NCBI RefSeq assembly: GCF_030546695.1
Contig: NZ_JAUOTP010000004.1
Location: 62,001 to 126,000 of the forward strand
Length of the DNA stretch: 64,000 nucleotides
Direction: 5' to 3'
From: Sphingomonas natans
Lineage (GTDB): Bacteria > Pseudomonadota > Alphaproteobacteria > Sphingomonadales > Sphingomonadaceae
The notes under the pieces are model-generated. The model worked only from the letters and a program-made list of their open reading frames with translations, made no database searches and was not told the DNA's origin. Made by a program: the position numbers and the translations under genes. This document shows, one piece after another, positions 38,861 to 47,147 of this stretch (position 1 is the stretch's first letter; the number at the start of each line of letters is the position of its first letter).

Positions 38861-40498
38861 TCAGCGGATCGAGCCGGCGTTCTTTTCCGTCTCCCAGAAC
38901 AACCGTTCGGTCTTTTCGGGATCTGCGATGAGCGTACATTGCACGTCGATCAGCATCGTCTCGCGCCGGTCGATCGTGTACGGCTTCCACTCGGGCTGGC
39001 CGGCAATTGAGGGGCGACCGGTGCGCGCGAAAGCGGCCCACATCGCGCTCATGTTCGCGGCGGTCTGTCGCTTGCCGGGCGTGAGGTCGCTGAGCGGGTT
39101 TGGCGGCGCGCTTGTGCCGGGCGGCGGCACGACGTTATCGAATTTGGTGCCGATGTCGGAGGCATGCGGCGACCCTATTGGATAATCGGTCTGGGGCACC
39201 TTCGTCGGCGATTGATAGTCGAGAATATACGAATAGACCGGCGCCGCGCCCTCCTGCGCCTTCTGCTCCGCAACCCGCACGGCATAAGCGCGCCACGGTG
39301 TCGCCGTTGTAATGGCGATATAGAGCTGCGAGGGCGACGCGTTGGGCCGGGATCCCCTGAATGTGCGGATCCAGTCGTCGGTTCGATCACCGAGCATGAG
39401 CGCCAGGCGCTGCCGCAAATCTTCGTCCGACATCGAGAATGTCGATTTGTCCCCGAGATTGAAGAAAACGGCCTCGTCCTTGCAGCCGCCGACGATCAGC
39501 GGCTTTTGCGCGGAAAGGGCCGGCGCATGATCCTTGAAAGGAGATTCTGGGAGGATCGCGCCGTCGATGATCGGCCAGAACATGCGATCCCGATTATTGC
39601 GTTGCGCGCCACCCGTCCGTTCGCCCGGCACGGCCGCATCGGCTTCGCCCGTCTGGAAACGAAGCAATTGCTCGGCCGGGAGCTCGAGAAGTTTTCGCGG
39701 GTCGGTCAGACCGAGCGCACGCATCGCCTCCCGCGCGATTTCGGTCGCTTCCTCCGGCGCACGATCACCCGGACCCACAGGACTCTCGATGGAGGCCTTG
39801 TGGAACAGGGGTGCGGCGGCGGGCATGGCATAAAGCGCGGCCGTCTTGCCGCCCCCCCCGCTCTCTCCGAATATCATGACGTTGTGAGGATCGCCGCCAA
39901 AGGCCGCAATATTCTCGTTCACCCACGTCAACGCAGCCACGAGATCGAGCAGGCCCTGATTGCCCTGATATTCAGGGCCCAGCAATTGCCCGAGGTAGAG
40001 ATACCCCATGACGCCAAGACGATGGTTCGATTCCACGACGACCACGTCATAAAGCCTGGCCAGATTGGCACCGTTTTGACTTGGCCTGTTGCCCGATCCG
40101 ACGGTGAATCCGCCGCCATGGCTGTAGAACATGACCGGGCGCCTGGCACCGTCGGCCGCCGGGGTCCAGATGTTCAGAAAGAGACAATCCTCGGCAGCCG
40201 CGGGCTCGCCGGGAAACCCGCCGGCTTGGATTGCGGGGGCTCCATATTGCGTCGCATCCCGGACCCCTGTCCACGCAGGCGGCGGCGGCGGCGCCCGAAA
40301 GCGCCGATCCGGTCCGGATACGCTGCCGCCATAGGGCACGCCCCGGAAGGCCTGTGCGCCGCGCTCGATCATTCCGCGCAAACGCCCCTGAGCGGTCATC
40401 ACGACGGGATTGGCATCCTTCGCGAAGGCCTTCGACGCCAGCGCCCCCCAGCCGAGCGCGGCGGCGCCGCCAAGTATGGTTCTGCGAGACCAGTCCAT
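38861..40498 (-). CDS. Type-B carboxylesterase, Tat-exported
   Basis: A 545-residue alpha/beta hydrolase. The N-terminus MDWSRRTILGGAAALGW has the twin-arginine motif (SRRTIL) followed by a hydrophobic stretch, so export by Tat is likely. The oxyanion motif HGGG is at about 127-130 and the nucleophile elbow is GESGGGG (Ser about 213), with EDCLFLNIW upstream, all carboxylesterase/lipase family B. AGGAGG lies a few bases upstream of the ATG at 40498. It probably leads the operon esterase, small membrane protein, GH78, GH3. A palindromic site lies 97 bp upstream. Confidence 0.92.
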   Translation of the reverse strand: MDWSRRTILGGAAALGWGALASKAFAKDANPVVMTAQGRLRGMIERGAQAFRGVPYGGSVSGPDRRFRAPPPPPAWTGVRDATQYGAPAIQAGGFPGEPAAAEDCLFLNIWTPAADGARRPVMFYSHGGGFTVGSGNRPSQNGANLARLYDVVVVESNHRLGVMGYLYLGQLLGPEYQGNQGLLDLVAALTWVNENIAAFGGDPHNVMIFGESGGGGKTAALYAMPAAAPLFHKASIESPVGPGDRAPEEATEIAREAMRALGLTDPRKLLELPAEQLLRFQTGEADAAVPGERTGGAQRNNRDRMFWPIIDGAILPESPFKDHAPALSAQKPLIVGGCKDEAVFFNLGDKSTFSMSDEDLRQRLALMLGDRTDDWIRTFRGSRPNASPSQLYIAITTATPWRAYAVRVAEQKAQEGAAPVYSYILDYQSPTKVPQTDYPIGSPHASDIGTKFDNVVPPPGTSAPPNPLSDLTPGKRQTAANMSAMWAAFARTGRPSIAGQPEWKPYTIDRRETMLIDVQCTLIADPEKTERLFWETEKNAGSIR

Positions 40499-40594
40499 CC
40501 ATCCTCCTCTCAACGCGCATCGCGCGCGCGAAATCCCCGCTGACGGTTCATCCATCGGCAATCCGGTCTGCCGAGAACTAACGCTCGCAGCCAC

Positions 40595-40608
40595 CGATAG
40601 CGCTGTCA
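40595..40608. promoter_or_regulatory. Palindromic operator-like site, copy 3
   Basis: CGATAGCGCTGTCA, 12 of 14 bases matching the palindrome consensus, with the conserved CTGTCA half on the side away from the esterase start. Located 97 bp upstream of the esterase ATG. Confidence 0.55.
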
Positions 40609-40743
40609 TTTTTCGCGGTGTTATTGCTCTGTTTTGCCGAACCTTAGAATATCACACGGCCAAATGGCAAGTCGGACAAGCGGCCATGATGACGCCAAGC
40701 GATCGGCGAAATTTCGGTAGGATTGCGCACGTCGTCATGAGTC

Positions 40744-41223
40744 TCACTCGCGCCGAGCGGAGGGGGGGAGCTCACTTGGCAGATCAAGCGTCGCCAGCTT
40801 GCGCAGATCGTCCATCAGCGCATCCAGTCGCGCCGGGCCGAGTGTCTCGAACAGCGTCCGTTCATGGCCGTCGTCGGCGATCTTCAGTTCTGCGAGCAAT
40901 GCCTGGCCCGGCGCGGTGAGATTGAGCACATTGACCCGCCGATCGTTCGGACGCTTCCTGCGGACGACCAGTCCGCGGCTCGCCAAATCCTCGACGAACC
41001 CAACGAGATTGGGCGCCCTGATACGCAGCTCCTGCGCCAGAGAGTCGAGCGTCGACCCGGGGTAAAGGTCGATGAGAGACATGAGCGCATATTGCTGGGG
41101 CTTGATCGAAAACGGTTCGAACGTCGCGATGAGGTTCTGCCACACGGCACTCTGCGCAACACGCAACATGAACCCGAATTGATGCGTGACATTGCGAGCG
41201 GTAGCCCTTTCGGCATCGTCCAA
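40744..41223 (-). CDS. MarR-family transcriptional regulator
   Basis: A 159-residue winged-helix protein. MarR landmarks are LMSLIDLYPGSTLDSLAQELRI, APNLVGFVEDLASRGLVVRR and PNDRRVNVLNLTAPGQALL. The TTG at 41223 is preceded by GAGGAG at about eight bases. It lies downstream of the second TonB-dependent receptor on the same strand and upstream of the esterase operon. MarR proteins often respond to phenolic ligands, which would fit the tannase/feruloyl esterase-like neighbour. That link is inference. Confidence 0.9.
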   Translation of the reverse strand: MDDAERATARNVTHQFGFMLRVAQSAVWQNLIATFEPFSIKPQQYALMSLIDLYPGSTLDSLAQELRIRAPNLVGFVEDLASRGLVVRRKRPNDRRVNVLNLTAPGQALLAELKIADDGHERTLFETLGPARLDALMDDLRKLATLDLPSELPPSARRE

Positions 41224-41345
41224 GCGGCGGGCTCCTCATCGGCTCTCGCACATGATCCAGCAGGACACGTTGCGGCGCAAGGGGCGGCGTCGATGCAGCC
41301 CCCGCCACCCGAAACGTCGGGCGACGGAAGCTGCGATCAGCGAGA

Positions 41346-43574
41346 TCAGAATGTCATGCTGGCACGCAAGCCATATTCGCGCGGCGCTCCATATAGCTCG
41401 TTATTCCCAACTTGACCGGAGACATATTTCTTGTTGGTCAGATTGTTTGCGAAACCCTCGACCTGCCAATTGCCGTTTCGGTAGGTCAACAGCGCCGATA
41501 CAAGGCCGCGAGATCTTAACAGATCGAACGTCTGCGAATAGAACAGGCCGGCATATTGCTTGCTGACGAAGGCATAGTTCAGCCTGGGCGTGAGCGACCC
41601 GCTGCCGCCCAGTCCGATGCTGTATTGCGCGCCTGCATTATACGTCCACCGAGGCGAAAGCAGATTCGATCGTCCACCAGCCGTGCTCGTGAAGGGGACG
41701 TAATTGAAGCAGGTGGGTGGGTTTGACGGCGTTCCCGCAGCGCATTGCGGCCCCAGATTGCCCGCAGGAAGCAAACGTGGATTGACCGAACTGAATCCCG
41801 GCAACTTGCTGTCCACATAAGATGCGGCAGCATCCGCGGAAAATCCGCCAAACTTCGCCTGGATCTGCGCCTCGATGCCTTTGATCGTCGCATTGGTCAG
41901 GTTGGTGACGCCATTCTGGCCGCTGGTGACGTCGATGACGCCGAACTGAAAGCCGTGATAATCGTTATAGAAGGCGTCGATCTGGGTCCGGATGTGGCTG
42001 TCTGCTAACGTGGACTTCCACCCCAATTCGTAATTCCAGACCGTTTCCGGTTTGAACTTGGAAGCTGCCGAATTGTACCCCCCGGGCTTATATCCACGGG
42101 CTGCGAACGCATAGAGAAGATTGTCCGGGTCGATCTTGTAATTGAGCGCAAACTTGCCCGTGACGCGTCCGTCGCGATTGCCCGCGGCCAGATCGGCAAC
42201 TTGAAGGCCGCCCGGCGGAAAACCGGGAACGCCTACTCCGATCCGGACCGCCCCGCTCCCGCTTGCCTTGAAGTGCGAATAGCGCAGGCCGAATTGCGCC
42301 TCCAATTTGTCGGTCAACTGATAGTTTGTCTGCGCGAACAACCCGGTCGTGTACTTATACTGCTGCTGCATCACGTTCAGCCCTGGCCCGGCCGGATCGG
42401 TCTGGGAAAGCCGCACATTGATGCGGTTTCTTTGATAATAACCGCCGAGGATCCAGTCGAACGGTCCATCGGTCGGCGATATCAGATTGATCTCCCCGCT
42501 CAGTTGCCGCTCGCGGACATATTGATCGGTTGCGATCGACGCCAACTCGGTCGCATCATTATCGTACAGAAGGTTGACATGTTTGTCCTGATAGCCGGCT
42601 ATCGCACGCAGGGTCACATCGTTGGCGAATGAGTATTTGAATTCGCCGCTATGGATGCGGGCATATTCGTGCCCGCGCGATCGCGCATTATAATCGACTG
42701 TCCGAATGTCGTTGGTACGCCCTGGCGCGTATAGGGTTCCCAGGATCGGCCTGTAAGCAAAGCCGCCTGTATCATGCTCGAGGATCTCGGTCTTCAACAG
42801 GGCCTGAAAGTCACCGGGTTTCCACAGAAGCAGGACGCGCCCGGCTTTCTCGTCGAGCCGTCCCGGATGCGTATCGCCCGGGCCGATGTCGTTATAATAG
42901 CTATCATGACGGCGATACTGGCCCGCAACGCGAATGCCGAGCGTCGTCGTGATCGGGAGGTTGAGCGCGCCTTGGACGCCGGCGGCATCATAATTGCCGT
43001 ATTGCGCATCGATATAGCCGCCGGCTCTGTCGAGCTTAGGAAGCTCCGAATTGATGAAGATCGCGCCGCCGGTCGAATTGGACCCGACCAGCGTCCCCTG
43101 CGGGCCGCGCAGGACCTCGACGCTCGCTATATCGTAAAACGCGCCGGTGGCCACGATCGGCGGCTGGAAGATGCCGTCCGCATAGGTCGCGACGCCATTG
43201 GCGACCGACGGAGAGCCAGACGCGAGACCGATGCCCCTGATATTGGCAGACTGGACCAGTCCCCCATCGGTCACGCTCAGCGACGGGGCCGCGAATTGCA
43301 GATCGGAAAGTCGCGTGACCGCCTTTTCCGTGAGTCCGCGCGCGGACAATGCCGTTGCCGCGATCGCCAGGTTTTGCAGGTTTTCGGTCCGGCGCTGCGC
43401 GGTGACTATGATTTCCGCCAGTCCGTCCGATGATGGGACCGCGGCGCTCGATGAAGCGGACGCAGACGAGCTCTGCGGCGCACCCGGCGCCGCGGGCGGG
43501 CCAACTTGGGCGAGCACCGGATTTGGTATCAGGCACAGCGGCGCACAGGACATCCACAGATGGGCAACTTTCAT
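41346..43574 (-). CDS. TonB-dependent outer-membrane receptor
   Basis: A 742-residue receptor starting MKVAHLWMSCAPLCLIPNPVLAQ, a signal peptide. A Ser/Ala-rich linker precedes the plug (EIIVTAQRRTENLQNLAIAATAL, of the iron-siderophore-like subtype common in sphingomonads), then a barrel ending YGLRASMTF. GGGAGGATG upstream supports the ATG at 43574. It is divergent from the tannase-like esterase, with the palindromic site and tandem repeats between them, so the two are probably co-regulated in uptake and hydrolysis of an esterified phenolic or glycoside. Confidence 0.93.
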   Translation of the reverse strand: MKVAHLWMSCAPLCLIPNPVLAQVGPPAAPGAPQSSSASASSSAAVPSSDGLAEIIVTAQRRTENLQNLAIAATALSARGLTEKAVTRLSDLQFAAPSLSVTDGGLVQSANIRGIGLASGSPSVANGVATYADGIFQPPIVATGAFYDIASVEVLRGPQGTLVGSNSTGGAIFINSELPKLDRAGGYIDAQYGNYDAAGVQGALNLPITTTLGIRVAGQYRRHDSYYNDIGPGDTHPGRLDEKAGRVLLLWKPGDFQALLKTEILEHDTGGFAYRPILGTLYAPGRTNDIRTVDYNARSRGHEYARIHSGEFKYSFANDVTLRAIAGYQDKHVNLLYDNDATELASIATDQYVRERQLSGEINLISPTDGPFDWILGGYYQRNRINVRLSQTDPAGPGLNVMQQQYKYTTGLFAQTNYQLTDKLEAQFGLRYSHFKASGSGAVRIGVGVPGFPPGGLQVADLAAGNRDGRVTGKFALNYKIDPDNLLYAFAARGYKPGGYNSAASKFKPETVWNYELGWKSTLADSHIRTQIDAFYNDYHGFQFGVIDVTSGQNGVTNLTNATIKGIEAQIQAKFGGFSADAAASYVDSKLPGFSSVNPRLLPAGNLGPQCAAGTPSNPPTCFNYVPFTSTAGGRSNLLSPRWTYNAGAQYSIGLGGSGSLTPRLNYAFVSKQYAGLFYSQTFDLLRSRGLVSALLTYRNGNWQVEGFANNLTNKKYVSGQVGNNELYGAPREYGLRASMTF

Positions 43575-43626
43575 ACATCCTCCCTCGGTCAAGCCGATGT
43601 TGACGGCGAGAATGCTCTGATCGGCA

Positions 43627-43640
43627 TGCTAGCGCTGTCA
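43627..43640. promoter_or_regulatory. Palindromic operator-like site, copy 4
   Basis: TGCTAGCGCTGTCA, 12 of 14 matches to the palindrome consensus, located in the divergent promoter region 53 bp upstream of the receptor and 84 bp upstream of the tannase-like gene. Confidence 0.6.
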
Positions 43641-43649
43641 GAATCACTT

Positions 43650-43676
43650 ATATGGCATATCGATTATGTGGCATAA
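43650..43676. promoter_or_regulatory. Two tandem AT-rich palindromes between divergent genes
   Basis: ATATGGCATAT (43650-43660) and TTATGTGGCATAA (43664-43676) are each inverted repeats sharing the core TGGCATA. Their centres are about 15 bp apart. They lie between the second TonB-dependent receptor and the tannase-like gene and look like a paired binding site, plausibly for the nearby MarR regulator. Confidence 0.5.
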
Positions 43677-43723
43677 TGATTTTTGAGAGATAGCCGGGGC
43701 AACCGGTGTTGAGGAGAGATGGC

Positions 43724-45433
43724 ATGGGCACGAACCGCACTTGGATCGCACGCCGGATAGGCTCGATCAGCTTGATCCTGGCCATTGCAGGCCTTGCAGC
43801 GCAGCGCGGGACAGCCGCCCCGGTCGCGGGATCGCTGTCACCCGACAGATGCCGCGCCGGTCTGCCGGTCCGATTGAGCGGAAACGGGGCCAGAATAGAG
43901 CGAGCCACGCGCCTCGCCGCGGGACGGGTCGGCGATGCTGACTTGCCGGCACATTGCGAGATCTTCGGGATCCTCGGCGAACATCATGGTGTTGACGGCC
44001 AGGATTATGCGATCCGGTTCCATCTGCGTTTGCCCGACGATTGGAACGGCCGGTTCCTGTTCCAGGGGGGCGGAGGCACCAATGGCGAGATCGGGAACGC
44101 AACCGGCCCAGTCTCGCGCGGAACCCCCTCCGCTCTGCAGCGGGGCTACGCGGTCGTGAGTCAGGATTCGGGTCACGACAATCGCCGCAACGGCAATCCG
44201 CTGCGCGGTGGCGCGACGGCATTCGGGTTCGATCCGCAGGCACGCGCGGATTATGGCCACGCCTCGCTGGCGCCCGTTGCCCGCGCCGCGCGGGCGATCA
44301 TCTTGGCTTATTATCGAACTGCCCCCGCTTTCTCGTATTTCGTCGGCTGCTCCAAGGGCGGCGAGGAGGGGATGGTCCTCGCCCAGAAACATCCCACGCT
44401 TTTCGATGGCATCGTCGCCGCCGCCCCCGGCTTCGCGCTGCCCCGCGCAGCGGTCGCCCAGGTCTGGGACGTGCAGGCGATGGCCAAGGCGACCGGCTCT
44501 GACGTACCGACCCTGGCAGCGCTGGCGAAGGTCTTCAGCGATGCCGATCTCGCCCTCGCCGGGAAGGCCGTACTGGCCGCCTGCGACGCTGACGACGGTC
44601 TGATCGACGGCATCGTTGCCGCGATCGGAAGTTGCACCGACGATAGGGTGCGCGGCGTTCTGGATCGGACCGTTTGCATCGGCGACAAGACGCAAGCCTG
44701 TTTGTCCTCAACGCAGCTCGCCGTACTCGCGCGCGTCATGGGCGGCGCCCGCAAGCCGGATGGCACGCTCGTTTATGCGCGCTGGCCGTGGGACCCGGGC
44801 ATTGCATCACCCGGCTGGCGCCTGTGGAAACTGGGTAGCGCGGACGGCAAGATTCCCGCGCTGAATGTCGTGTTGGGCGGCGCGTCCCTGCCGTCGGTGT
44901 TCAGCGTCCCCCCTACCCCCGTTCCGGCGGATCCATCGGCGTTGCTGGCGTGGGAGATGCGATACGACTTCGCAACGGACGTGGATCGGATCTATGCGAC
45001 GGGTGGCGCCTTCGCCCGATCGGGCTGGCAGGATGTTTCGGCGCGCTCGCCCGATCTCGCCGCCTTCCGGGCGCACGGTGGCAAAATGGTCGTTCCACAT
45101 GGAGTGGCGGATCCTGTCTTCTCGATCGACGATACGATCGATTGGTATCGGCAGGTCGATGCCCGCTCCGGTGGCGACGCCGCCGGCTTCGTCCGGCTGT
45201 TTCCCGTGCCCGGGATGAACCACTGCGGCGGTGGCCCGGCAACGGACGAATATGATGCGCTCGCGGCGCTCGTCGATTGGGTGGAACGGAAGCACGCGCC
45301 CGATGCCATCATCGCAACCGCCGGACCCAACACGCCTTGGCCCGGCCGAACCCGGCCACTCTGCCCGTTCCCGAAGACAGCTCGCTATGTCGGCGGCGAC
45401 AAGGAGAAGGCCAGCGCTTTTATCTGCAGCTGA
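43724..45433 (+). CDS. Tannase/feruloyl esterase-family hydrolase, exported
   Basis: A 569-residue protein with a signal peptide (ISLILAIAGLAAQRGTAAP). The nucleophile elbow is GCSKGGEEG (Ser about 210), preceded by GGGGTNGEIG and SQDSGHDN, and the C-terminal PGMNHCGGGPATDEYDA carries the catalytic His flanked by Cys, all hallmarks of the tannase/feruloyl esterase family. It cleaves gallate or hydroxycinnamate esters in characterised relatives. GAGGAG lies seven bases before the ATG at 43724. It is convergent with the ceramidase-like gene and divergent from the receptor. Confidence 0.9.
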   Translation: MGTNRTWIARRIGSISLILAIAGLAAQRGTAAPVAGSLSPDRCRAGLPVRLSGNGARIERATRLAAGRVGDADLPAHCEIFGILGEHHGVDGQDYAIRFHLRLPDDWNGRFLFQGGGGTNGEIGNATGPVSRGTPSALQRGYAVVSQDSGHDNRRNGNPLRGGATAFGFDPQARADYGHASLAPVARAARAIILAYYRTAPAFSYFVGCSKGGEEGMVLAQKHPTLFDGIVAAAPGFALPRAAVAQVWDVQAMAKATGSDVPTLAALAKVFSDADLALAGKAVLAACDADDGLIDGIVAAIGSCTDDRVRGVLDRTVCIGDKTQACLSSTQLAVLARVMGGARKPDGTLVYARWPWDPGIASPGWRLWKLGSADGKIPALNVVLGGASLPSVFSVPPTPVPADPSALLAWEMRYDFATDVDRIYATGGAFARSGWQDVSARSPDLAAFRAHGGKMVVPHGVADPVFSIDDTIDWYRQVDARSGGDAAGFVRLFPVPGMNHCGGGPATDEYDALAALVDWVERKHAPDAIIATAGPNTPWPGRTRPLCPFPKTARYVGGDKEKASAFICS

Positions 45434-45448
45434 GCGAGATCGGGCGCG

Positions 45449-46867
45449 TCAGCGGGATAGTTCGCCGATCAGCCCCAGGCTGGCGTTCACGATACCATCC
45501 TCCGCGCAACCGGGCTTCAGGCGGGACGAGATGACCTGGAAAGTCAGCCTCGGGCTCGCTTCGTTTGAGTAGATATAGCCGGAATTGGCGGCCCCGTTGG
45601 CGAGCGTCGTCATCATCAGCTTCCTGACGGGCGCCTCGCGCTTCAGGCGGGCGGCGATGTCACTGTAGACCTCGCCGTTTACGGTCGCGATATAGATGTC
45701 GCCGATCCGCAGCATCCCGACCTTGAGGTTGACCGGCGCGCCGTCGGCGTAAGGCGGCAGCACGCCCTCCCGAACCGCATTGTCGCGATCGAGACGATCG
45801 CGGCCGGGGCACTGGAAGGCCCTTTGCGCCCCCCTGATCTCGGCCGTGTCGGCCAGGGCACGCTGATCGATCATCGCCTGAATGGCGCTTTCGCCGATAA
45901 TGGTGCCCATCGCCTCGACCAGCTGCACGGTGTTCTCGATCGCGGCGTCGTAGGCGACCTGCTCCGCGGGAGCGATCGGAATCGCCATCTGCGCGTCGTC
46001 CCGGGCGACCGGATTGCGCTCGTTCAGATTGCGCTGCCACGGTGGGGGCGCGGTGATCGCCTGATCCTTCGCTGCCGGCGAGTGGGTCCGGACCGAGATC
46101 AGTTGACGCTCCGGTCGCTGGAGACGGGGATTCTGATCGCCGGATGCGCCCTGCGCGAAGATGGCCACGGTCCGCGGTCCGTAATGCTGCTCGACATAGC
46201 GGGACGCCGCCCCGGCGAAATCGCCACTGATGACGCCCGAATGATAGAAGTTCACCGGATGCATCGCATAATTCATGTACACCGCGATTGGATTGCCGCG
46301 TGCGTCGAGCAGATCGACGACGGCGAGCGTCTTGTCCGACTTGCCGTCGACATTTGGTCCCTGGAGCCATCGGCCATCGACGAAATAATCGCGATTGACG
46401 TTGAGATGGACGTCGGCCGTCGCATAGCCGATCCGCGCCGGGCGCATCGCGGCCTTGGCCGATTCCACGGCCGTCACGATCGCATTTTCTATGGTCTTGG
46501 CTGTCGGCTCGCCTGCGCCGCCGAGGCCGCCGGTCGATCCGCTATGGGTGTGCGTCGCCGAGATAACGAAATTCTCGGCCGGGCATTTGGCGATCTTGGA
46601 AGCGCGCTCGGTGGCCGGTTTGACGAGTGCATCGCGCAGACCGCCTTGATCGACACCCACGATGACCGCGCATCGCCCATGATCGCTGATGACGACGGCA
46701 CGCGCATAGAGGCGGTCGACGATACGGTCGCCCGCAGAAAGCGCCCGCGCCGGGGGAGTGATCTCGACCTTGCCCGCTCCGGCTATCAGTCCTTCTGCCT
46801 GCGCCTTCGTGGAGCTGCATATCGCGACGATAGCGAACGATGCGAGCAGGATCGTCGATGCTTTCAC
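45449..46867 (-). CDS. Neutral/alkaline ceramidase-like exported protein
   Basis: A 472-residue protein. The start region KASTILLASFAIVAICSSTKAQA is a signal peptide. The mature part resembles the N-terminal domain of neutral ceramidases: IAGAGKVEITPP, then SATHTHSGSTGG (His about 106 and 108, probable zinc ligands), MHPVNFYHSGVISGDF and AIFAQGASGDQNPR. Characterised relatives hydrolyse the amide bond of ceramide, but many proteins of this group in sugar-utilisation loci have no known substrate. It is shorter than ceramidases of about 650 residues, lacking the usual C-terminal domain. A GTG at 46867 with GGAAGAG upstream is chosen. A palindromic site lies 57 bp upstream. Confidence 0.82.
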   Translation of the reverse strand: MKASTILLASFAIVAICSSTKAQAEGLIAGAGKVEITPPARALSAGDRIVDRLYARAVVISDHGRCAVIVGVDQGGLRDALVKPATERASKIAKCPAENFVISATHTHSGSTGGLGGAGEPTAKTIENAIVTAVESAKAAMRPARIGYATADVHLNVNRDYFVDGRWLQGPNVDGKSDKTLAVVDLLDARGNPIAVYMNYAMHPVNFYHSGVISGDFAGAASRYVEQHYGPRTVAIFAQGASGDQNPRLQRPERQLISVRTHSPAAKDQAITAPPPWQRNLNERNPVARDDAQMAIPIAPAEQVAYDAAIENTVQLVEAMGTIIGESAIQAMIDQRALADTAEIRGAQRAFQCPGRDRLDRDNAVREGVLPPYADGAPVNLKVGMLRIGDIYIATVNGEVYSDIAARLKREAPVRKLMMTTLANGAANSGYIYSNEASPRLTFQVISSRLKPGCAEDGIVNASLGLIGELSR

Positions 46868-46923
46868 TGATCTCTTCCCGATGGCGCCGGATTCCCGATC
46901 CTTCGCAACAGGCTGCAGCATGA

Positions 46924-46937
46924 TGACAGCCCTGTCA
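46924..46937. promoter_or_regulatory. Palindromic operator-like site, copy 5
   Basis: TGACAGCCCTGTCA, identical to copy 2, located 57 bp upstream of the ceramidase-like start. The similar distance (57 and 59 bp) for the two identical copies suggests a conserved promoter architecture. Confidence 0.7.
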
Positions 46938-47025
46938 AAAGCAACTTTGGACCAGCGCTTAGGCGTGATCGTGCTTGGCTTACAAGGACCTACCGACATC
47001 GCATGAGGCGCATGAAAAGCAGAAA

Positions 47026-47101
47026 TGGTGGGCCCGGAGGGACTCGAACCCCCAACCTAGCCGTTATGAGCGGCCAGCTCTAACCGTTGAGCTACAGGCC
47101 C
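47026..47101 (-). tRNA. tRNA with CAU anticodon, probably tRNA-Ile2
   Basis: A 76-nt cloverleaf including an encoded CCA. The acceptor GGGCCTG pairs with CGGGCCC. The anticodon stem is GCCG/CGGC with loop CTCATAA, and the T-arm reads GGGGGTTCGAGTCCC. The CAU anticodon fits initiator, elongator Met or lysidine-modified Ile2. The 5' end pairs (so not initiator), and the body resembles bacterial tRNA-Ile2 more than elongator Met, but this is judged by eye. If it is Ile2, it needs TilS to read AUA. Confidence 0.9.
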
Positions 47102-47147
47102 GTTGCGCGGGGCGATAGCGGAGCGTCGGCGATGCTGGCAAGCGTGG

